Shown in pieces: positions 54,016 through 63,734 of a stretch of DNA of 64,000 bases. Under the pieces are notes generated by a model, which was not told the origin of the DNA, ran no database searches, and saw only the letters and a list, made by a program, of their open reading frames with translations. Both the position numbers and the translations under genes were made by a program. Each line of letters starts with the position of its first letter. Position 1 is the first letter of the stretch. The stretch is from Roseiarcus sp963767245 (GTDB lineage: Bacteria; Pseudomonadota; Alphaproteobacteria; Rhizobiales; Beijerinckiaceae): assembly GCA_963767245.1 (NCBI GenBank), contig CAVYDG010000009.1, positions 1-64,000 of the forward strand, read 5' to 3'.

Positions 54016-55077
54016 TCAACAGCCCCAGGCCGCCGGCGTTTTCTCGGCGTTCTCCTTCGTGATGAGGGGCAACGGGAGGAAATAGGGCTTCTGGATGTCG
54101 GCATCCTTTCCATTAAAATGCAGCCACGCCATTTTCATCGCGTTGTACGCCTGCGGATAAGGATCCTGATCGACGGTGCCGAAAATTTTGCCGTCGTGAA
54201 TCAGCTGTCGCACGTCCTGGGGGTAGTCGCCGACGATGAACTTGACCTCGTCGCGCCCGTTGCGGAGCGCAAAGTCAACAGCTGCGCTCGCCTCGGGACC
54301 CTGCATGATGATCGCGTCAAGCTGTCCCTTGGGAAAGCGGCTGAGGAGATCCTGCACGACGGCCAGCGCCTTCGCGGCATCGAAGTCGTCGTTCACGCGC
54401 GCGACTTCCTCATATTGAGGATTCTTGGCGCGGAACTCGTCCCACCCCTTGGCGCGCAGGATTTGCGGCGAAGTTCCAGCAATGCCCATGACATAGGCGA
54501 CCTTGGCCTTCTTGCCGCCGAAGGCCTGATCGAGGAGCTTGCCCTGGAGCCGACCGAACTCGACGTCGTCCGCGCCGACATAAGTGAGCACGTTCGCCTC
54601 GCTGCGCCCAAAGCCGGCTTTGTTGTTCACTTCGATCAGGGGAATTTGCGCATCGTTCACGAGCTTGATGCCGGGAATGATTTCGTCGCCGGAGGGCGTA
54701 AGAAGGATCAGGTCTTTCTTCTGCGCAATGAAATTCTGAAGATTGGCGAGCTCGGTTGCAACGTCGCCGCTGTTGCCGTCGACCAGGTCGTAGGTGAAGC
54801 CGAACTGTTTGGCGCCATCTTCGAGACCAGTCTTGAAGTTCGCGTAGAAGGGCACCTTGAGGTATGCGACGGTGACGCCGATCTTCTTGTTCGCCGGCGT
54901 AGGAGTCGGATTCTCGGATAGCCTTTCAGGTGGCGGACAGCTCAGTTTGTCCGCAAGCGCGGCCGGGGTGAACGCTGAGAGAAGCCCTAAGGAAAGGACC
55001 CCGAGCATAAGCGCTTGTCTAAGGGCAGAACGCAGCGCCTGCAATTCACTCAAATTCTTAGGTTCATTATGGGTCAT
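54016..55077 (-). CDS. Sugar ABC transporter substrate-binding protein (RbsB-like)
   Basis: A 353-aa periplasmic binding protein of the ribose/galactose type. An N-terminal export signal lies at about residues 20-43 (LMLGVLSLGLLSAFTPAALA). The fold then begins KKIGVTVAYLKVPFYANFKT, with ELANLQNFIAQKKDLILLTP, KLVNDAQIPLIEVNNKAG, KAKVAYVMGIAGTSPQILRA and a C-terminal IFGTVDQDPYPQAYNAMKMA. GGGAGG lies 8 bases upstream of ATG 55077. It is downstream of the permease fragment on the same strand. Intact, although its transporter partners are broken. Substrate unknown. Confidence 0.88.
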   Translation of the reverse strand: MTHNEPKNLSELQALRSALRQALMLGVLSLGLLSAFTPAALADKLSCPPPERLSENPTPTPANKKIGVTVAYLKVPFYANFKTGLEDGAKQFGFTYDLVDGNSGDVATELANLQNFIAQKKDLILLTPSGDEIIPGIKLVNDAQIPLIEVNNKAGFGRSEANVLTYVGADDVEFGRLQGKLLDQAFGGKKAKVAYVMGIAGTSPQILRAKGWDEFRAKNPQYEEVARVNDDFDAAKALAVVQDLLSRFPKGQLDAIIMQGPEASAAVDFALRNGRDEVKFIVGDYPQDVRQLIHDGKIFGTVDQDPYPQAYNAMKMAWLHFNGKDADIQKPYFLPLPLITKENAEKTPAAWGC

Positions 55078-55205
55078 GTCTGATTCCTCCCGTTTGGCGC
55101 CATCGCTCGCCCCTCGTTTTTATTGGTCTAAAAGACAGCGACGGCAATCATGCTAGCGCATCTCCGGTTTTTGCAAAACAGGCGCCAAGGCTGTTCATCC
55201 GGTTC

Positions 55206-55720
55206 TCATGAGCCGAACGCACCCCGGCCGGAGTAACCGTCGAAAGCGACTGCGGCAATGAGGATGAGTCCGGTCGCGACCGGTTGCCAGAAAGGCGAAA
55301 CGCCGAAAAGATTGAGGCCATTTGCGACCACTCCGAGGAGAAAGACGCCGACGATCGTACCGGTCATCCGGCCTCGGCCGCCTCCCAGCGGCGCGCCGCC
55401 CACAATCACCGCGGCAATGGCGGTGAGCTCGTATCCCAACGCCGCCTGCGGTGTTGCGCTTGCTTTCTGACCGACGAGGATGATGCCCGATACGGCCGCG
55501 CACACTGACACAAGAACGTAGACGGCAAACCGCACACGCGCCGTGTTGACGCCCATCTGGGTTGAGGCAACAGAATTGCCGCCGACAGCATAGACGTAAT
55601 GGCCAAAGCGCGTTCGATGGAGGATAAATCCGAGCAAGAGAGCGACGAGGAGGAAGAGGATTGCTGGATTGGGGATGCCGAAGAGGCGTCCGAGGATATT
55701 CGACCGGCTCTCCGACCGGC
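55206..55720 (-). pseudogene. Sugar ABC transporter permease (RbsC-like), 5'-truncated
   Basis: Reads AILFLLVALLLGFILHRTRF, GHYVYAVGGNSVASTQMGVN, ELTAIAAVIVGGAPLGGGRG and GTIVGVFLLGVVANGLNLFG, the C-terminal half (about 165 residues, four or five membrane spans) of an RbsC-type permease, with its native stop. The N-terminal half is missing; sequence upstream of about 55720 does not continue the family. The EAA-like loop GGAPLGGGRGRMTGTI is kept. Confidence 0.85.
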
Positions 55721-55839
55721 GGCACATTGCCTATGAACCGCTTGAGCATCTCACTTGTCTTGGAGAGCATTCTGGGCTTGTCGAGGATGTGAAGGAATTT
55801 CGGCCCAACGGTCAGTTCGCGGCCGAGATAGAGGTTCGG

Positions 55840-56018
55840 GGCAGCGGCAGGTTGTGGCGATTGCGCGCGCCGGAGCTTGGGGGTCGAAACTCATTCTCAT
55901 GGACGAGCCTACAGCCGCGCTCGGCGTCGCTGAGACGACGGCGGTCGAAGAGGTCATTTTGGCACTGAAGCGGCAGGGGCTGACGATACTGGTCATCAGC
56001 CACAGGAGCAAGATGTTG
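55840..56018 (+). pseudogene. Sugar ABC transporter ATPase fragment, opposite orientation
   Basis: Plus-strand frame SGQRQVVAIARAGAWGSKLI, then LMDEPTAALGVAETTAVEE and ILALKRQGLTILVISH: the signature motif, Walker B and the switch His of an RbsA-type ATPase. Both ends are cut. After VISH the sequence abruptly becomes the 3' side of the glycosidase-like gene on the other strand. The fragment is inverted relative to the permease and binding-protein genes, so at least one inversion and two deletions occurred here. Confidence 0.8.
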
Positions 56019-56029
56019 TGGTAGAGCAT

Positions 56030-56785
56030 GGGCGACATCCAGTCGACCAACGGCGCGAGATCTTTGATACGTTGGCCGGTCAACGGCTCCGTAAGCCCGT
56101 TAACGTCCGGCACGACGTAGATTCCGAGTTCCGCGTCGGCATTCGCTTCCTTCAGCACGTTTTGCGCCTCGCCGACGAAATCGCTCACGACCTTGCATTT
56201 GAATTCAACCCAGTCGGCCAACCGGTTTTTGCGAATCCACGCGGCCCGCGCTTCTGTCGAATCGAGATCTTGCGGCAGCGCTCCTGTGGCTTTCTCAAAC
56301 ATTCCGAGCGTCGCACCGTCGAAACTTGAATCAAGCGGTCTTTGTCGCTCCGGCCTGAGCTCGATTTCCCAGTGCAACGGCCAACGGACGAAATCGAGAA
56401 AAAGCCCGTCGATGGGAAACGTCCGCGCGATCTGCCGGATCTGCGACAGCGCCTCCACCTGGCGTCTGCGGTCCGTCGGCGACATGCCGACATACCACTC
56501 CATCTGCGGCCGGCGCGCTCCATTTTCGAGCACGGGCCATAGTTCGGCGCGCTCCCGCAGAGAGCGAAAATTGGAAGCATGGTCGGAAAAACAGGCGACG
56601 CCGGCGAAGAAGCGGAGTCCAGCGTTGTGCGTCGCGTCTACCACGGAAAGCTCGTAGCTGTCGCTCTCCGTCATGATCGCGTTGACGCCACAATCTCTCA
56701 AACGGGCCAGGTTTGAAATTGCGCGGGACCGATCCCCCCAGAAGTCCGGGAAGACGAAGGCGCCGATAATTAATTTCGACTGCAT
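56030..56785 (-). pseudogene. Second TIM-barrel glycosidase-like protein, 3'-truncated
   Basis: From ATG 56785: MQSKLIIGAFVFPDFWGDRS, DCGVNAIMTESDSYELSVVD, FPIDGLFLDFVRWPLHWEIE (the GLFLDFVRWP barrel motif), VEFKCKVVSDFVGEAQNVLK and DLAPLVDWMSPMLYHNI. At about 56030 it fuses to antisense of the ATPase fragment, losing the last barrel strands. It is related in architecture, not closely in sequence, to the protein at 52754. Probably non-functional. Confidence 0.6.
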
Positions 56786-57201
56786 ATTCGGCCCCTTAAT
56801 TCCCCGCTCGAGATCGCCTTTTCCCGCCTTCGCGATGTTTACCACAAGGAAGGCCTGGGCTGGCGGAAACCAGAACCAATGCCCATCTTCGCGCGAGCGC
56901 TCCGCTCGGTTATCAGCGCTGAAAGGTCCGCCAGGGGGCTGATTTTGATCAATTCGTCAGCCCCCCCGGCAGATGACTGCTATTTGCGCGTAGGAGTGGG
57001 CTGGAATCGACGTTAGACGAGCACCACGAATTGTCACCGTGGACACCGCGGGTGGTGAAAGGCTGCTTTACGGCGCCTCGATGGGCGGGGCCTCTTTGTG
57101 TTGCCAAGCCGTCTCGACTTTGGCGCGCAAGACAGTTCGATCCGTTAACGATAGGATGTGCAGATATCCCCCTGGTCAATCAGGGAGAGGCGTACGAGTG
57201 G
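56786..57201. other. Intergenic, no gene; contains repeat copy 2
   Basis: The only structure seen is the 45-bp repeat at about 56972-57016. It should contain the tamA promoter, which I did not pinpoint. Confidence 0.4.
56972..57016 (+). repeat. Diverged 45-bp repeat, copy 2
   Basis: GCTATTTGCGC, then GGGCTGGAA and CGACGTTAG, same order and orientation as at 49925-49969. The two copies flank the IS91 element and the scrambled sugar locus. Confidence 0.4.
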
Positions 57202-59197
57202 ATGGCCGCATCTTTCCTGCCAGATCGCGTAAGCGTGAGTTTCGTCGTCGCGTTGGCCGCGGCCATGATCGCGTGCAGCCCCTGGAATAGCGCCAGGGCT
57301 TTCGATTTTTTTGGACTATGGGGCTCGGACGAGAGCCCGCCGCCGGTTTCGCGGACGGCGATTTCCTATTCCGTGACCGTCGATGTCCGTCCCGGCGACC
57401 GCGCGCTAACCACAGCGATCAAGGACGCGTCCTCGGTCTATAAACTCCGCACCGATCCGCCTCCCGACGGCGACGCGCTCGCCCGCCGCGGTGAAGGCGA
57501 TTTTGGCCCGATCATCGACGCCATGTGGGGCGCCGGCTATTACGACGCGGCCGTCACGATCTCGATCGACCGCGCGCAGTCTGAGCATTCAGTCCAGCGA
57601 CATCGCGGGCTTTGCCCGCGCCGCCGAGGGGTACCGCAACCGCGCCGTCGCACCGGTGACCATCGTGGTCGATCCCGGCCCGCTCTTCAGCCTGCGATCG
57701 ATCAGGGCCCTCGGCCTGGGCGGCGCGGAGCTTTCGGAGGCCGAGTTGCCGGAGCGGATCGTCCGCCTCAAGCCCGGCGATTCCGCCGCGGCGGCCGACC
57801 TGCGCGCGGCGGAGGCGCGGATCGTCGATTATTTCCGCGAGCCAGGGCCGGCCGCTCGCAAGGATCGCCTCGGTCGCTCCGGTGGTTGATCACGCCGCTC
57901 ATGTGATGGACGTGACCTTCACCGCCGACCCGGGGCCGGTCGCGCCGTTCGGCGAAGCGACGATGAACGGACCGAAGGATTTCGACCCGCGCATCGCGCG
58001 CTCCTTCCTCTACATCGAACCCGGCGACCCCTATTCGCCGCGCGCGATCGAGGACGCACGGAACAGCATTCGCCAAATCCCGGCGGTAGGGGGGGTGAGG
58101 ATCACCGAAGGGACGGCGCTCGACGCTCATGGCCGCCTTCCCTACACGGTCGATGTCGAGGACCGCCTGCCGTATGCGATCGGCGCCTCGGCGAAATATT
58201 CAACCACCAACGGGCCGGCCGGCCAGGTCTATTGGGAGGACCGCAACGTCTTCGGCGGCGCCGAGCTGCTGCGCCTGCAGGCCGACGTCTTCTATGCGCC
58301 GCCGTGGTACGTAACCTCGCAGGACATCAGAAACTTCTCGATCAACGATCTCGGATATCGTTTCTCGGCGAGCTTCCTGAAGCCCGCTCTGTGGGGCACG
58401 CAGAACGACCTTTTGGTGGACGCGCTGGCTGAGCGGACGAGCTCCAGCGGCGCGGGCTTCCTCGGCTACGAGGTCGAGGACGCAGACGCGACGGCGGCTG
58501 CTGCGCCACCGATTCAGCCGGAATTTCTGGGTCCAGGCCGGGATCGAGGCGCAGACCGGCGTCGCGACTGACGCGCTCGGTCGAGTGAACTATACGCTTG
58601 TCGGCGTACCGGTGTCCGCCAACTACGACACGACCGACAGCAAGCTCGACCCGACGCGGGGGCTGCGACTCAGCGGCTCGGTGAGTGGATTTCCGACCGC
58701 CCTCGGCTCGACCGTCGATATCCTCCAGGGCAAGGCGCGCGCGTCGGCCTATTACGCGATCGACGCCGATTCGCGCTTCGTGCTCGCGGGCCTGGTCGGG
58801 GCCGGCGCAATGGGCGGCGGCGATCTCGCGGACATCCCCGCCAATTGGCGTTTCTACGCCGGCGGTGGCGGCTCGGTGCGCGGCTACGCCTACAACAGCC
58901 TCGGACCTTACGGTCCATTTCGGAGCCGTGATCGGCGGGCGGAGCCTGTTCCAGCTTTCGGCGGAATTGCGGGTCAGGGTGACGGACACAATCGGACTTG
59001 TGCCGTTCTTCGATGCGGGCAACGCCTATGCTTCGAGCTTCCCCAATTTCAGCGCTCCCCTCTACAAGGCCATTGGAATCGGGCTCCGCTACTATACGGC
59101 GGTCGGGCCGATCCGCGCCGACCTCGCCTTCCCGCTCGAACAGCGCCCCGGAACCGGCGCAGTCGCCTTCTATGTCAGCATCGGGCAAGCTTTCTGA
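57202..59197 (+). pseudogene. tamA: Translocation and assembly module protein TamA, four frameshifts
   Basis: Omp85-family outer-membrane protein. N-terminal signal VSFVVALAAAMIACSPWNSA, POTRA-type repeats (GDFGPIIDAMWGAGYYDAAV; TIVVDPGPLFSLRSIRALG; VMDVTFTADPGPVAPFGEA) and a 16-strand barrel region (YWEDRNVFGGAELLRLQADV; PTRGLRLSGSVSGFPT; NWRFYAGGGGSVRGYAYNSL, holding the conserved GGxxSVRGY-like motif; GLVPFFDAGNAYASSFPNF) to the last strand VAFYVSIGQAF. Reading frame changes are needed near 57580, 57845, 58475 and 58920, each by one base. All domains are otherwise in order. The stop overlaps tamB as TGATG. Confidence 0.88.
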
Positions 59198-62100
59198 TGA
59201 TGCGGCGACTTATTCCGATCGGGGGTCTTGCGGCGGTGATCCTCGTGGTCCTCGCCCTTTGGCCTGCGGCACGGGCGGCGGAGGAGGACAAGGGCGTCCT
59301 CGCCGACTTGCTCTCCAGGGCTCTGTCCTCGGACGCGACAACAGTCTCCATCGGGGCGGTCGACGGCGTTCTATCTTCCGACGCCTCGATCAGCGATATC
59401 GTGCTCTCCGACCGCGAGGGCCCGTGGCTGAAGATCGACAAGGTCCGCCTGGTATGGAACCGGCTTGCCCTGCTCAGCGGCCAGCTCGACGTTGACCTGC
59501 TGACGATCGGCCACATGCAATTCCTGCGGCGGCCGCTGCGGTCCGAGACGCCGTCGCCTCCGAATAGCGGGCCTGGCTCGATCCTGCCGGAACTGCCGGT
59601 CAAAGTGGTCATCAAGAAATTCGGCTTGCAGGACCTTTCGCTCGGCGAGCCGGTCGTCGGGGTCGCGGCGCGCCTCGAGTTAGAGGGCAAGGCCACGCTC
59701 GGGGCGCCGTCCGAAGGTCTCGACCTCAACCTCGCCGCAAAGCGCCTCGACGCCTCGGGCGCGTTCAAGGCGGTCATGACCTACGTTCCGGCGACCGACA
59801 AGCTCACCGTCGCCGTCAATTCCGACGAACCCGCGGGCGGCATATTCGCCCATCTCGCCAACTTGCCCGGATTGCCGCCGGTCAAGCTCGCTTTGAACGG
59901 CGCGGGGCCGCTCGACAATTTCAAGGCCAGGCTCGATTTCGCCGCCGGCGCCGATGTCTGGGCGCGAGGCGACATAATCGTCGCGCGGCAGGACGCCGGG
60001 CGGAAGCTGACGCTCGACCTCAATTCGCGCCTCGAAGGGATGACGCCCGCAATCATCCGGCCGGTCTTCGCCGGCGAGACGACGCTCAAAGGCGATCTCT
60101 TCTTCGACGACGATGGCACGATCGCGACGCCCGGCGTTCACATGGTCTCCGCCAACGCCCGCCTCGACATTGAAGGAGGCAATTCGGCGGACGACACGGT
60201 CGGCCTCAAGATCCACGCCGGCGCCATTCCGGGCGCAACCCAGATCGGCAAGCTCGACCTCAACGCTTCGATCGTCGGGCCAGTCCTCAACCCGATCGCG
60301 GAAGGTTCGTTCGACGCCGGCGACATCCATGTCGAGCAGGGCTCGCTCGACCATGTTTCCGCGCGCTTCCGCGCGGTCCCGAGCGGCCCCGTGAACCAGG
60401 AGGCGACGCGCATCGCCTTCGAGGGCCGGGGCGCGATGAGCGGCCTCAAGCTTGCAGATCCGGCGCTCGCAAGCGCGATCGGCAGCGAGGCGAAGCTTTC
60501 CCTGCGCGGAACGGCGAGCGTCGGCGGCGACGTGTCGTTCGATACGCTCGAACTTGCCTCGCATGACCTCGACGCCCGCTATTCGGGCCTGCTTGCGCCG
60601 AAGAAAGTGCACGGACGGCTCGAAGTCACGGCGCGCGACCTCAGCCGCTTCGCCGGCCTCGCCGGCGACGCCCTCAAAGGCGAGGCTCACGGAACCGCCG
60701 ACGTCGACGGCGCGCCGAGCTACGGCGCGCTAACGGCGACGATCGACGCCCAGGCGACGCGGCTCGCGACCGCCTATCCGCTGCTCGACCGCGTGACCGG
60801 CGGCGAACTGCATGTGACCGGCGCGGCGCGCTCGGCGGCCGGCGGCGGCTTCGGCTTCACCGATCTCGTGGCGAGGGGCGCGCATGGCTCGGCTCAGCTC
60901 AGCGGCGATTTTGGCCGCGACAAGGCCAATCTCGAGGCGCGGATCGACCTGCCGCAGACGAGCGCGCTCGATCCGCGCATCTCAGGCCGCGCGCAGGCCC
61001 TCGCCACGCTGACCGGCCCGTCCGACGATCTCAGCGCGACGCTGAAAGCGACCCTCGGCGACGGCCGCCTGCTCGACCGCCCGACGGCGGGCCTCACGCT
61101 CGACGCGACGGCGAGCCACATCACCGGGCTCTTCGACGCGAAGGGCGCGCTGTCGGGCGGCGTCGACGGCCACCCGCTTCAGGCCTCGGCCCATGTCGCG
61201 AAGACGGCGGAGGGCGGTTGGGCGGCCGACAATATGGCGCTCAGCCTCGCCTCGGCGCGCCTCGCCGGCGCGCTGACGGTCGGCGCGGACAGTCTGGCGA
61301 CCGGCGAACTGAGCTTCGGCGCGACCAATCTCGACGACCTGTCGCCGCTTGCGCTGACGAAAATGTCCGGCGCGCTTCAGGCGAAGGTCAGCGCCTCCGC
61401 CGCGGGCGGCAAGCAGGCGCTCGCGGTCAATGCCAATAGCGACCGGATGGCCTTCGGGACCAGCCGCCTCGAGGGCCTCAAGGTCGACCTCAAGGTCGGC
61501 GACTTCTGGGCCGCGCGCGCCATTTCCGGCCTCGCCACGCTCTCGCGCGCTGAAATCGGCGGCCAGTCCGCCTCCGACCTCAGGCTCGCCGCCAACGGCC
61601 AGGGCGATTCCACCGATCTTGCCCTGGACGGCTCCGTGCGCGGCCTCGCCGTGAAAGTCCAGGGGCGCCTGACGGGTGGGACGCCGGTCCGGCTGGACCT
61701 CGCCCGCTTTACCACCCAGGGCGCCGGCCGCACGATCGCCCTCGTCGGACCGGCGACGCTGACTTACGGCAATGATGGGCTCGCGATCGAGAACTTCGCC
61801 CTGCGCGTCGATTCGGGCCGCCTCGCGCTCTCAGGCCGAGCGGGCGCGACGCTCGATCTGCGCGCGAGCGCGACCGCCATGCCGCTGGTCGCGCTCGATC
61901 TCCTCTCGCCCGGCCTCGGCCTTGCCGGAACCGCGGACGGCGAGGCGACGATCCGGGGCGCGCCAGCCGATCCCGCCGGCGACTGGCGGCTTCGCCTGCA
62001 ACAAGTCAGCGCGCCGCAGACGCGGAGCATGAGGCTGCCGCCGCTCGACGCGACAGCCAGCGGCCGCCTTGCCGGCGGGCGAACCTCGGTCGACGTCACG

Positions 62101-63468
62101 GCGAACGCCGGCGCCGGGAATTCCGTCCGCGTGACCGGATCGGCGCCGCTATCGAGCGACGGCGCGCTCGATCTCGAGCTCGACGGCAAGCTCGACGCCG
62201 GCCTCGCCAACAACGCCTTGTCTGTCTCCGGCCGCCGCGTGACCGGGGCGGTCACGCTTGCCGCCCAGGTGCGCGGGACCGTCGCCAAGCCGCAGGCGCA
62301 GGGGTCGATCCGCCTCGCCAATGGCGAGTTCCGCGACGACCAGACGGGGTTCAAGCTCACCGGCATGACCGGCGTCATCGTCGCCAACGGCGATACGGCC
62401 CGCATCCAGAGCCTGTCCGGCTCGACGCCGGATGACGGTTTGATCTCCCTCAGCGGCGAGGCGCGCCTCGATCCGGCGGCCGGCTTTCCGGGAACGATCC
62501 GCGTCACCGGCAAGCATGCGCAGCTCGTCGCCAACAGCCTCGTTTCGGCGACCGCCGACCTCGCCCTCACGATCAGCGGGAAGCTCATGCAGAAACCCAA
62601 TGTCGATGGCCGCATCACGATCGACTCGATGGACGTGACCGTGCCGGGCCGCTTCAGCAGCGTTTCGGCTCCCATTCCAGGCACGAAGCATCTTAATCCG
62701 ACGCCGACCGCGCAGGCCCACCTCGCGCAGCTCGCCAGCGCCAACGCGGCCACGGGCCGCACCCCCCTGTTCGACGCGACGCTCAATGTCGCGATCTCGG
62801 CCCCCAACCGCAACTTCGTTCGCGGACGCGGCCTTTACGCCGAGGTCGGCGGCAATCTGCACGTGACCGGATCCGCCCGCGATCCGCAGGTGAGCGGCGG
62901 CTTCGACCTCATACGCGGCTCGCTTGCGCTGCTTGGCAAGCGCCTCGTCTTCACCAAAGGCCAGGTCCGGTTGGGGGGCGTTGTGATCCCCGAGCTCAAT
63001 TTCGTCGCCGAGACAGCGGCGACCGACATCACCGCGCGCATCGCTGTGACCGGCCCCGCGAACCGGCCGTCGTTCCAGATCAGTTCACAGCCTAGCCTGC
63101 CGGAGGACGAGATTCTGTCGCGCGTCTTGTTCCAGCGGCCGTCCGGGAGCCTTTCGGCCTTTCAGGCGATCCAGCTCGCCAACGCGGTTTCGACGCTCTC
63201 GGGCAACGGCGACGCCTTCGAGCACTTGCGCCGCACGCTCGGCGTCGACAGCCTCGACATCTCGACCAGCGCGACCGGCGGGGCGACGGTCGGCGCGACG
63301 CGCGCGATCAACGACCGGATCAGCGTCGGCGTGACGTCCGGCGCCCGGCCGCAAGACAATGGCCTCAACGTCGATCTCGACGTCACGCAGCATCTTCGCC
63401 TGCAAGCCGGCGCGGACGCCACCGGCGGAACGAACGCTGGCGTCGGAGCGGAGTGGGAGTACAAATAG
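59197..63468 (+). CDS. tamB: Translocation and assembly module protein TamB
   Basis: A 1423-aa inner-membrane-anchored protein that spans the periplasm and works with TamA in outer-membrane protein insertion or phospholipid transport. N-terminal anchor at residues 4-22 (RRLIPIGGLAAVILVVLAL), then about 1,000 residues of repetitive beta-strand (AsmA/TamB groove), and the conserved TamB C-terminal domain from about residue 1100 (LYAEVGGNLHVTGSARDPQV, GSLALLGKRLVFTKGQVRLG, SQPSLPEDEILSRVLFQRPS, LNVDLDVTQHLRLQAGADAT, ending GVGAEWEYK). Start at ATG 59197, overlapping the tamA TGA; the longer open frame upstream is the barrel end of tamA in the wrong frame. It is intact, whereas its partner tamA is broken. 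Confidence 0.93.
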   Translation: MMRRLIPIGGLAAVILVVLALWPAARAAEEDKGVLADLLSRALSSDATTVSIGAVDGVLSSDASISDIVLSDREGPWLKIDKVRLVWNRLALLSGQLDVDLLTIGHMQFLRRPLRSETPSPPNSGPGSILPELPVKVVIKKFGLQDLSLGEPVVGVAARLELEGKATLGAPSEGLDLNLAAKRLDASGAFKAVMTYVPATDKLTVAVNSDEPAGGIFAHLANLPGLPPVKLALNGAGPLDNFKARLDFAAGADVWARGDIIVARQDAGRKLTLDLNSRLEGMTPAIIRPVFAGETTLKGDLFFDDDGTIATPGVHMVSANARLDIEGGNSADDTVGLKIHAGAIPGATQIGKLDLNASIVGPVLNPIAEGSFDAGDIHVEQGSLDHVSARFRAVPSGPVNQEATRIAFEGRGAMSGLKLADPALASAIGSEAKLSLRGTASVGGDVSFDTLELASHDLDARYSGLLAPKKVHGRLEVTARDLSRFAGLAGDALKGEAHGTADVDGAPSYGALTATIDAQATRLATAYPLLDRVTGGELHVTGAARSAAGGGFGFTDLVARGAHGSAQLSGDFGRDKANLEARIDLPQTSALDPRISGRAQALATLTGPSDDLSATLKATLGDGRLLDRPTAGLTLDATASHITGLFDAKGALSGGVDGHPLQASAHVAKTAEGGWAADNMALSLASARLAGALTVGADSLATGELSFGATNLDDLSPLALTKMSGALQAKVSASAAGGKQALAVNANSDRMAFGTSRLEGLKVDLKVGDFWAARAISGLATLSRAEIGGQSASDLRLAANGQGDSTDLALDGSVRGLAVKVQGRLTGGTPVRLDLARFTTQGAGRTIALVGPATLTYGNDGLAIENFALRVDSGRLALSGRAGATLDLRASATAMPLVALDLLSPGLGLAGTADGEATIRGAPADPAGDWRLRLQQVSAPQTRSMRLPPLDATASGRLAGGRTSVDVTANAGAGNSVRVTGSAPLSSDGALDLELDGKLDAGLANNALSVSGRRVTGAVTLAAQVRGTVAKPQAQGSIRLANGEFRDDQTGFKLTGMTGVIVANGDTARIQSLSGSTPDDGLISLSGEARLDPAAGFPGTIRVTGKHAQLVANSLVSATADLALTISGKLMQKPNVDGRITIDSMDVTVPGRFSSVSAPIPGTKHLNPTPTAQAHLAQLASANAATGRTPLFDATLNVAISAPNRNFVRGRGLYAEVGGNLHVTGSARDPQVSGGFDLIRGSLALLGKRLVFTKGQVRLGGVVIPELNFVAETAATDITARIAVTGPANRPSFQISSQPSLPEDEILSRVLFQRPSGSLSAFQAIQLANAVSTLSGNGDAFEHLRRTLGVDSLDISTSATGGATVGATRAINDRISVGVTSGARPQDNGLNVDLDVTQHLRLQAGADATGGTNAGVGAEWEYK

Positions 63469-63734
63469 CCTCGAATCAGATCGACCCGAGATTTATTGTG
63501 GGACACGCTTGCGACTTTCCAGTCATGCCGGGCGGCCTGTGGGATAGCTGACCACCACGAAACGACCTCTCAGAAGCGACCGCCTTCTGGCGCACTCTGG
63601 ACGGCTGGAGGCGACGTCGCGCGGACATAACGGACCACCGCCTTGGACGGTTGGGCGGAGGCAGCGGGCGAAAGGGCCGGAAAGCCGGCGGCGGTTTTCC
63701 AAGCCGCGGGGCTTCGGCGATGCTGGAGACGACC

